DNA of 11,056 nt from Candidatus Colimorpha enterica (GTDB lineage: Bacteria; Bacillota; Clostridia; Oscillospirales; CAG-272). The stretch spans positions 1 to 11,056 of the forward strand of contig FR891081.1 of NCBI GenBank assembly GCA_000433515.1. Direction: 5' to 3'. Positions 6,744 to 11,056 of the stretch are shown here, piece by piece. The notes beneath the pieces were generated by a model that was given only the letters and a program-made list of their open reading frames with translations, was not told where the DNA came from and searched no databases. The position numbers and the translations under genes are program-made. How positions within the stretch are numbered: the stretch's first letter is position 1; every line of letters starts with the position of its first letter.

Positions 6744-7649
6744 TTATATCAGGTCTTTTATGGCTTCTTTTAATTTTGCAAGCGCCTTTTCGCATTTTTT
6801 GTGTGCGGTGTTGGCGGAACTGTATTCGTGGTCGGTGGCAATATCAGTATACATCATCGGCTTGATGGGTTTCTTCTTGGGATCACCGTACTCGTCGAGA
6901 TCATCGTAATCCATATAGAAGGTACTGTGACAATCAAAGCAGAAGCCGAGCCGCTGGGCGAGCATCATTCGCTCCGTGTATTCGAGCCTGTCATATGCAG
7001 CCCATAAGCGATTATACAATTCGCCTTTCATATACAGAGTATAAGTATCGGAGGTTGTATCGGGATGTGCTTCTTCAGTGCTTTCCGCTTCGTCATCTTC
7101 CGCATACTGCTGATATAGGTCAACACGATTTTCACTGAGCAAGCCGCCGAGTAGAATTTCTTTCGTGTCATCGGCGGTTTCGCCTAATTCTGCGGCAACT
7201 GCTTCAATCGCAGTATCGGCATAACTTCGGTCATATTTGTCCCATACTGCCATTGCCTTGCGGAGTTTTGCATATTCCGCAAGACTCTGTACCGTAAAGC
7301 CTGTCCGCATAGAACGAATATAATCAAAGATTTCTCGTTCCACATAGTATTCCTTAAAGGAAACGAAGGGAGCGCCGCCGTCGGGCGTGTATTTGCTTAG
7401 TGCTTTCAGCAGTCCCGCAATATACGCTTGCTTCAGATCGGCAAAATGCTCCTGCATAAAGAACTGCCGCATATAGCTTTGCACATTCTTGTTGAGCGTT
7501 TTTTCATAATAATGAAGAAACCAAGAAAGGTAACGCTCGTCTTGCTCTTTGAGATAGGTTACGATAAATTCCTGCAAATCCCACTTCGGCGGTGCCGGAA
7601 TGATGCGGTACATATTCAGATCCATTTCATCAATATGTGTTTCTTTCAC
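6744..7649 (-). CDS. Sigma-70-like protein of the mobile element (301 aa)
   Basis: GTG 7649 is preferred as start because GGAGG precedes it by 8 nt; a TTG at 7664 would overlap that site. About residues 67-113 resemble sigma region 2 (DLKQAYIAGLLKALSKYTP, VSFKEYYVEREIFDYIRSM). Residues 120-175 resemble region 3, followed by an acidic, Thr/Ser-rich linker (181-205). The C-terminal part resembles region 4: LEYTERMMLAQRLGF, then about 30 residues of insertion (236-265, Asp-, Tyr- and Lys-rich), then YTDIATDHEYSSANTAHKKCEKALAKLK as the helix-turn-helix. Such proteins occur in Clostridia integrative elements and could direct polymerase to element promoters, but promoter recognition is not shown. 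The gene starts 21 nt after the DUF6076-like gene and is probably co-transcribed with it. Confidence 0.8.
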   Translation of the reverse strand: MKETHIDEMDLNMYRIIPAPPKWDLQEFIVTYLKEQDERYLSWFLHYYEKTLNKNVQSYMRQFFMQEHFADLKQAYIAGLLKALSKYTPDGGAPFVSFKEYYVEREIFDYIRSMRTGFTVQSLAEYAKLRKAMAVWDKYDRSYADTAIEAVAAELGETADDTKEILLGGLLSENRVDLYQQYAEDDEAESTEEAHPDTTSDTYTLYMKGELYNRLWAAYDRLEYTERMMLAQRLGFCFDCHSTFYMDYDDLDEYGDPKKKPIKPMMYTDIATDHEYSSANTAHKKCEKALAKLKEAIKDLI

Positions 7650-7670
7650 GGCACTCACCTCCAATCTGTG

Positions 7671-8807
7671 TTATTTGCCGTTTAATCGTCTGTCGGCTTC
7701 GGCGTAGAGTTCTTCACGTGTCATATCCGCTTCATACTGCCCGTTGGCATAATCGGGATCAGCCTTTGCTCGTTGCATACGTTCTTTGGCAACGGCAAGG
7801 GCGGCGTTTGTGAGAATGTCGTCGTGCTTGCCCCGTTTACGTTCCATACGAAGTGCCGAGCAACGGTTTTTATAAAGTCGGATAATAGGATTGGCATCAG
7901 CATATTCCTTGCGATTAATCCTTGCAGCATATTTTCGGCAAGTAATAGCTTTGCCCTTTAGTTTGAACGGTGCATATCCCGTGCAATATTTTTGTCTTGC
8001 CGCAGAGGTCATAAGGAAATATTTTTTGCAAATGCCACACTGTCTTGGATAATGCCCGTGATGCAAACCTTCAAAGAAGTCGGTAATCACAAAACTGTAA
8101 TAGCTGTCAAAGTAGAGCCTGCGGGCAAGTGTTTCTGTTTTGCTTCGGGTGGATTTTCGTATAGGTACATATTCCGTTGTTACGGGGAACGGCACGGAGC
8201 CAAAAATTTCCAACGCTATTGGGAGCAGATGTTCCTCGTCAAAGCGTTCAGCTTCGTCAACACGGCCTGCAAAAGTTTTGAGTTGCTTAAAGGCTTTCAT
8301 CAGATCATCCCTAAGACCGTCGTAAAATGCAAGTGTTTTCTTTACATCATTAAGTAAAGCGGCGGTTTCCTTGAAAAAGTCCTCGTCAAACTCTTTTGGG
8401 AGGATGTTATACATTGCTTGTCCCATATCCATGGCCATTACTTTTGAACGGCGCTGAAAATACTCAACGATTTTATTGCCGTTTTCTTCGGCAAAAAGCC
8501 CTGCTATTCTGTTACGCTCAGCATCTACATCGAGCATATCAAAAGGCTTTAACCAAGGGAGAGCATTAAAAATATTCAGTATGTCTGCACCGGCTCTTAA
8601 AAAGCTCGGCACATACAAATATCCTCTTTCCAAAGAACGCTCTAAAAGCCAATTATCACTTGTAAACACAATGATCCGTGCGGCGGTATCGTCTATATAA
8701 TATTGTGTCAGTAAGTGCGCCGCAAAAGTTCCCGCAGGATAGCTTTTGCCGCCGATATGCACTCTGCCGTCACGGTAATCGGCGCTGAAAAAGCTGATTT
8801 TGTCCAT
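7671..8807 (-). CDS. DUF6076-like protein with four-cysteine motif (378 aa)
   Basis: The long N-terminal part is mixed with no signal or membrane segment. About residues 245-295 contain CGIC followed by two further cysteines (C257, C260, C275, C290; spacing C-x2-C-x14-C-x14-C), with histidines at 249, 250 and 252 just before, suggesting a zinc-binding knuckle. The C-terminus is basic and helical, compatible with nucleic acid binding. I recall this architecture as DUF6076, a family of Clostridia elements with no known function; the name rests on memory. ATG 8807 has GGAGG 11 nt upstream, rather far; ATG 8825 is in frame but has no ribosome binding site. It leads the two-gene unit with the sigma-like gene. 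Confidence 0.75.
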   Translation of the reverse strand: MDKISFFSADYRDGRVHIGGKSYPAGTFAAHLLTQYYIDDTAARIIVFTSDNWLLERSLERGYLYVPSFLRAGADILNIFNALPWLKPFDMLDVDAERNRIAGLFAEENGNKIVEYFQRRSKVMAMDMGQAMYNILPKEFDEDFFKETAALLNDVKKTLAFYDGLRDDLMKAFKQLKTFAGRVDEAERFDEEHLLPIALEIFGSVPFPVTTEYVPIRKSTRSKTETLARRLYFDSYYSFVITDFFEGLHHGHYPRQCGICKKYFLMTSAARQKYCTGYAPFKLKGKAITCRKYAARINRKEYADANPIIRLYKNRCSALRMERKRGKHDDILTNAALAVAKERMQRAKADPDYANGQYEADMTREELYAEADRRLNGK

Positions 8808-8882
8808 ATTCCGCTGTACCTCCATACTAATTCTATCAAAAGAAGTGTCCCATAAAACTCCCTTTAGCTTAACGGAATGAAA

Positions 8883-8904
8883 AAAGTATTTTCAAAAATA
8901 CTTT
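8883..8904. repeat. AT-rich perfect inverted repeat in the DUF6076 leader
   Basis: AAAGTATTTT (8883-8892) and AAAATACTTT (8895-8904) are exact complements with a 2-nt centre. It lies about 40 nt downstream of the predicted DUF6076 promoter, and five more T follow on the minus strand, so it could be a regulator site or an attenuator-like hairpin. Confidence 0.6.
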
Positions 8905-8941
8905 CGAGAAATTTTTTGTTAGCAATCAACACTTTTTAATA

Positions 8942-8970
8942 AGCATATCATAAAAACACCGTATTTTCAA
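8942..8970 (-). promoter_or_regulatory. Probable promoter of the DUF6076/sigma unit
   Basis: On the minus strand, TTGAAA (8965-8970) and TATGCT (8942-8947) are separated by 17 nt; the -10 matches four of six consensus bases. AACACC (8955-8960) and GGTGTT (8971-8976) form a dyad flanking the -35 box, and the longer AACACCGT (8955-8962) pairs with ACGGTGTT (8978-8985), so a regulator site is plausible. Confidence 0.6.
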
Positions 8971-9016
8971 GGTGTTCACGGTGTTACGCTTTTTGTTTTC
9001 TTCGTGTTATCCTACT

Positions 9017-9046
9017 TTTCCAAGAACTCGTTTTTGCGTGTATTAA
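9017..9046 (+). promoter_or_regulatory. Weak candidate promoter of the par operon
   Basis: TTTCCA (9017-9022) and TATTAA (9041-9046) each match four of six consensus bases with an 18-nt spacer. Transcription would start close to the first leader hairpin at 9052. No better plus-strand promoter is visible upstream of the VLP gene. Confidence 0.3.
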
Positions 9047-9051
9047 AATAA

Positions 9052-9114
9052 GTGAGGGAGCGAAAACCTCACAAATACTCAGGGTATTGCCGTCGGGAAA
9101 CTGGCGGCTTTTTT
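9052..9114 (+). terminator. Leader hairpin plus intrinsic-terminator-like hairpin before the par operon
   Basis: GTGAGG (9052-9057) pairs with CCTCAC (9067-9072). GCCGTC (9089-9094) then pairs with GGCGGC (9103-9108) with one G-T pair, followed by six T (9109-9114). The second hairpin has the form of an intrinsic terminator 30 nt before the first gene, so it may be an attenuator of the par operon or the end of an upstream short transcript. Confidence 0.55.
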
Positions 9115-9144
9115 ATTGCCCGAAAACGAAAGGAGAAAAGGTCT

Positions 9145-9375
9145 ATGATGAAGATCACACCCAAGCAGGCAGAGAAGGTTCACTGTCTTGTGCAGGAGCT
9201 TTGCGCCAACTGTGACGAGGACGGCAACTGCATCCTGCTTGACGATGGCGAAGCACACCGTTGTGTGCAGCTTATCTCTATCTACGGTATCTACTGCAAT
9301 TATTTCAAAGAAGCGGTACTGCCCAGCGACAGAGAGCTGTATGAGCAAATCAAGAAAATCAACAAATCAAAGTAA
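9145..9375 (+). CDS. Cysteine-rich VLP-domain protein (76 aa)
   Basis: ATG 9145 is chosen because AGGAG (9131-9135) lies 9 nt upstream; a longer frame from GTG 9052 would translate the leader hairpins. The product has six cysteines (14, 20, 23, 29, 40, 51) and the sequence CNYFKEAVLPSDREL at residues 51-65, with the Val-Leu-Pro that names the Cys_rich_VLP family. These small proteins are common in Clostridia conjugative elements near transfer or partition genes; their role is unknown, though the cysteines suggest metal binding. The gene ends 18 nt before parM and is probably its operon partner. Confidence 0.85.
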   Translation: MMKITPKQAEKVHCLVQELCANCDEDGNCILLDDGEAHRCVQLISIYGIYCNYFKEAVLPSDRELYEQIKKINKSK

Positions 9376-9393
9376 GAAAAGGAGAAATGTAAA

Positions 9394-10317
9394 ATGAAGA
9401 AATTTAATGAAATGTACGTTATCGGTATCGATCACGGATACGGAAATATGAAAACGGCGAACTGCTGCTTTAAGACAGGACTGCTCGCATACGATGCCGA
9501 GCCGCTGTTTACGGGAGATATGTTCGTTTATGACGGCAAATATTATTTAATCGGAGAAGGACACAAGGAGTTCCTTCCCGACAAAATCCGTGACGAGGAT
9601 TATTATATTTTCACCCTTGTTGCTATCGCAAAGGAGCTTCAGCGAGAAAAGCTCACCGAAGCAAAGGTTATTATCGCCGCAGGCTTGCCGCTGACTTGGA
9701 CAAGCGGACAGAAAAAGGATTTTGCCGCTTATCTCAGTAAAAACAAGGAAGTCAGCTTCACCTATCAGAAGGTGGATTATCATATCACGATTGAGGGTGT
9801 CCGCATCTATCCGCAGGGGTACGCCGCTATTGCGGACTTTGCTACCACGATGAACGGAGTCAATATGGTTGCGGATATTGGCAACGGCACGATGAATGTG
9901 TTGTATATGATAAACGGCAGACCGCAGGCAGGAAAAATGTATACCGAAAAGTTCGGCACTTATCAGTGTACCCTTGCGGTACGGGAGATGTTTATGCAGA
10001 AAACACAGCGTGAGATCAACGATGCCATTATTGAGGAAGTTCTTATCACAGGTTCTGCTAATATTACTCCCGCCGATCAGAAAATTATCCGATTCATCGC
10101 AACGGAATATGTAAAAGATATATTCCGCAGACTCCGTGAACACGGTTATGACGAGGGTACGATGATGCTGTATATCACCGGTGGCGGCGGTTGCCTTGTA
10201 AAGAACTTCTACAAGTTCAACGCTGACCGTGTAAAGTTCGTAGATGATATTTCCGCCGCCGCAAAAGGATATGAGTATATGGCGGAAATCCAGCTTAAAT
10301 CGGGTGCGGCGGTATGA
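9394..10317 (+). CDS. parM: ParM/StbA-type actin-like ATPase for plasmid segregation
   Basis: The 307-aa product has the three nucleotide-binding signatures of the actin/Hsp70 fold: phosphate-1 (VIGIDHGYGNMKTA, residues 9-22), phosphate-2 (MVADIGNGTMNVLY, 158-171) and the adenosine motif (ITGGGGCLV, 261-269). Length and motifs fit ParM/StbA or Alp-type filament proteins, which polymerise with ATP and push DNA copies apart through a DNA-binding adaptor. AAAGGAG about 9 nt upstream supports ATG 9394. Its stop overlaps the next start by 4 nt (ATGA), the usual coupling of motor and adaptor genes. In an integrating element it would act on the excised circle; that is inference. Confidence 0.9.
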   Translation: MKKFNEMYVIGIDHGYGNMKTANCCFKTGLLAYDAEPLFTGDMFVYDGKYYLIGEGHKEFLPDKIRDEDYYIFTLVAIAKELQREKLTEAKVIIAAGLPLTWTSGQKKDFAAYLSKNKEVSFTYQKVDYHITIEGVRIYPQGYAAIADFATTMNGVNMVADIGNGTMNVLYMINGRPQAGKMYTEKFGTYQCTLAVREMFMQKTQREINDAIIEEVLITGSANITPADQKIIRFIATEYVKDIFRRLREHGYDEGTMMLYITGGGGCLVKNFYKFNADRVKFVDDISAAAKGYEYMAEIQLKSGAAV

Positions 10318-10628
10318 GTGATTACCGTATCAATGTAAGATTTCACGCCGATGTACCCGCCGAAAAGAAAGCCGCCGAATATCTGCAAACCCTCAACAAA
10401 TCCCGTAATAAATTCATCGTGGATGCCGTCATTGCCTATATGAACAAGGGAAGCTCCGATAACGAAACTCTGCTTGAAAGTATACGGCAGATATTTCGGG
10501 AGGAAGTACAGACGGTTGCGGTTTTGTCAGCACCGCCTGCCGCAGTAGCGGTCACGGCGGAACTGACCGAAGCACAGAAGGCGGAGAACGCAAAAAGTGT
10601 CCTTGCGGATTTGGAAATGTTCGGCTGA
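10314..10628 (+). CDS. ParR-like ribbon-helix-helix DNA-binding protein
   Basis: The 104-aa product begins YRINVRFHADVPAEKKAAEY, a beta strand followed by two helices ending near residue 44, as in ribbon-helix-helix proteins such as ParR. The C-terminal half (about 46-104) is polar, with an Ala/Val-rich stretch (67-84) and an acidic helix ending in LADLEMFG, a plausible ParM-contact tail by analogy with ParR C-termini. The start overlaps the parM stop (ATGA, 10314-10317). It should bind centromere-like repeats and probably represses its own operon; the ParR assignment rests on the RHH fold and position, not on close similarity. Confidence 0.75.
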   Translation: MSDYRINVRFHADVPAEKKAAEYLQTLNKSRNKFIVDAVIAYMNKGSSDNETLLESIRQIFREEVQTVAVLSAPPAAVAVTAELTEAQKAENAKSVLADLEMFG

Positions 10629-10652
10629 GCCAAGATAGCCGATTTTGGCTCA
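10626..10652 (+). terminator. Hairpin at the end of the par operon
   Basis: TGAGCCAA (10626-10633, including the stop codon of the RHH gene) pairs perfectly with TTGGCTCA (10645-10652). A run of five T follows only after 9 nt, so termination may be weak; the structure could also mark the left edge of the transfer region. Confidence 0.45.
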
Positions 10653-10918
10653 AAAGAGTATTTTTACCGCATTTACTGTGTCAAAGTGGCTCAATGCACC
10701 AAACCAAGAAAACGGTATAACTGTGAGCTTCGCTCCCTCACGGTGCAAGTCACGGAGAATGGAAGGCATACGCTAAAAGCGTGTGTCTTACACCGTAACA
10801 AGCAGGGACTTTGTGTGCCAAAGTCCCAATCAAAATCCGCCCCAAGAGGCGGATTTACTCTTTGAGGGACTCCGTCCCCCAATCCCCCGAAAAAAGAATG
10901 AAAGAAGGAATGTTGTAT
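10629..10918 (+). other. Candidate oriT region: 290 nt packed with hairpins before mobC
   Basis: No credible gene lies here. In order it holds GTGAG/CTCAC with inner GAGC-TTC-GCTC (10723-10741); a 9-bp imperfect stem GCATACGCT/AGCGTGTGT with 3-nt loop (10766-10786); a perfect 9-bp stem GGGACTTTG/CAAAGTCCC (10805-10827); a perfect 9-bp stem AAATCCGCC/GGCGGATTT (10833-10856); and GGGAC-TCC-GTCCC (10866-10878). Dense inverted repeats directly before a MobC-type gene are the usual setting of an origin of transfer. I cannot place the nic site from a known consensus. Confidence 0.6.
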
Positions 10919-11056
10919 ATGAAAGATATACGAATTGCCGTGCGTGTCACAGCGAAAGAAAAAGAAAAAATTCAGTCAAAAGCCCGAAAGTGCGGGCTTT
11001 CAACAACTGAATATGTAAAGCAAAGAGCGTTAGGGTATGAGCCGAGAGGTATTCCG
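10919..11056 (+). CDS. mobC: MobC-like relaxosome accessory protein (5' part only)
   Basis: 46 codons are visible before the right edge. The start IRIAVRVTAKEKEKIQSKAR, followed by GLSTTEYVKQRALGY, fits the N-terminal ribbon-helix-helix of MobC-type mobilization proteins, which bind oriT and help the relaxase. ATG 10919 is preferred because AAGGAA (10905-10910) lies 8 nt upstream; in-frame ATGs at 10898 and 10910 lack a site. The hairpin-rich region directly upstream supports the role, and a relaxase gene would be expected next. Confidence 0.8.
   Translation, partial: MKDIRIAVRVTAKEKEKIQSKARKCGLSTTEYVKQRALGYEPRGIP

Larger units (their letters stand above)
8808..9144. other. Divergent control region between the DUF6076 and par units
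   Basis: These 337 nt contain no credible gene. From left to right they hold the DUF6076 leader with an AT-rich inverted repeat (8883-8904), its probable promoter (8942-8970) framed by a dyad, a weak candidate plus-strand promoter (9017-9046), and a leader with two hairpins (9052-9072 and 9089-9114). Several GTGTT motifs (8972, 8981, 9004) lie between the two promoters. Confidence 0.6.

Noticed and set aside
8808..9144. CRISPR array or riboswitch in the long intergenic region
   Set aside because: There are no regularly spaced identical repeats and no riboswitch core I recognise; the repeats are short dyads.
9547..10143. 198-codon minus-strand open frame
   Set aside because: It lies wholly inside parM, whose nucleotide-binding motifs make the plus-strand reading certain.
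10783..11010. 75-codon plus-strand open frame across the intergenic hairpins
   Set aside because: It runs through three hairpins and overlaps the better-supported mobC start in another frame.

Overview
The window looks like the left end of an integrated mobile element (an integrative conjugative or mobilizable element) in a Clostridia chromosome, probably a gut Oscillospiraceae/Ruminococcaceae-type organism. The evidence is strong Gram-positive AGGAGG ribosome binding sites, a sortase-anchored cell-wall protein with a SPATG sorting signal, and Firmicutes-typical families (TnpV, Cys_rich_VLP, a DUF6076-like protein, a DUF4358-like lipoprotein). No species can be named from this sequence.

Layout. 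Positions 1-358 hold the 5' part of a minus-strand host lipoprotein gene. A tRNA-Trp(CCA) gene with its own near-consensus promoter follows (501-576). Its 3' end makes an acceptor-stem mismatch, which fits a 3' end replaced by an attachment site. A structured non-coding stretch with a very long hairpin follows (577-776), then a two-gene module of a small 61-aa protein and TnpV (777-1342) closed by a perfect 14-bp hairpin.

Positions 1393-8807 hold four minus-strand genes in two pairs. The first pair is a TetR-type regulator (start re-assigned to a GTG at 6538) followed by a 1458-aa secreted, multi-domain, wall-anchored surface protein. One promoter drives both and carries a perfect TAGTAC-N2-GTACTA dyad between its -35 and -10 boxes. 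The second pair is a DUF6076-like protein with a four-cysteine motif followed by a sigma-70-like protein. Strong hairpins separate the units.

From about 9040 to the right edge the plus strand carries maintenance and transfer genes: a cysteine-rich VLP protein, a ParM/StbA actin-like ATPase, a ribbon-helix-helix partner overlapping it by 4 bp, a 290-bp intergenic region full of hairpins (candidate oriT), and the start of a MobC-like relaxosome accessory protein. The relaxase, coupling protein and integrase are not in the window and would be expected beyond the right edge.

How the parts may fit together: the ParM/RHH pair would stabilise an extrachromosomal circle, the oriT candidate and MobC would initiate transfer, the sigma-like and DUF6076 pair divergent from the par operon may control element genes, and the TetR and giant surface protein look like cargo that changes the host surface. 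These links are inferred from gene order and families. The least explained parts are the sigma-like/DUF6076 pair, the TetR-controlled surface protein, and a 13-nt sequence repeated in inverted orientation on both sides of the par operon.
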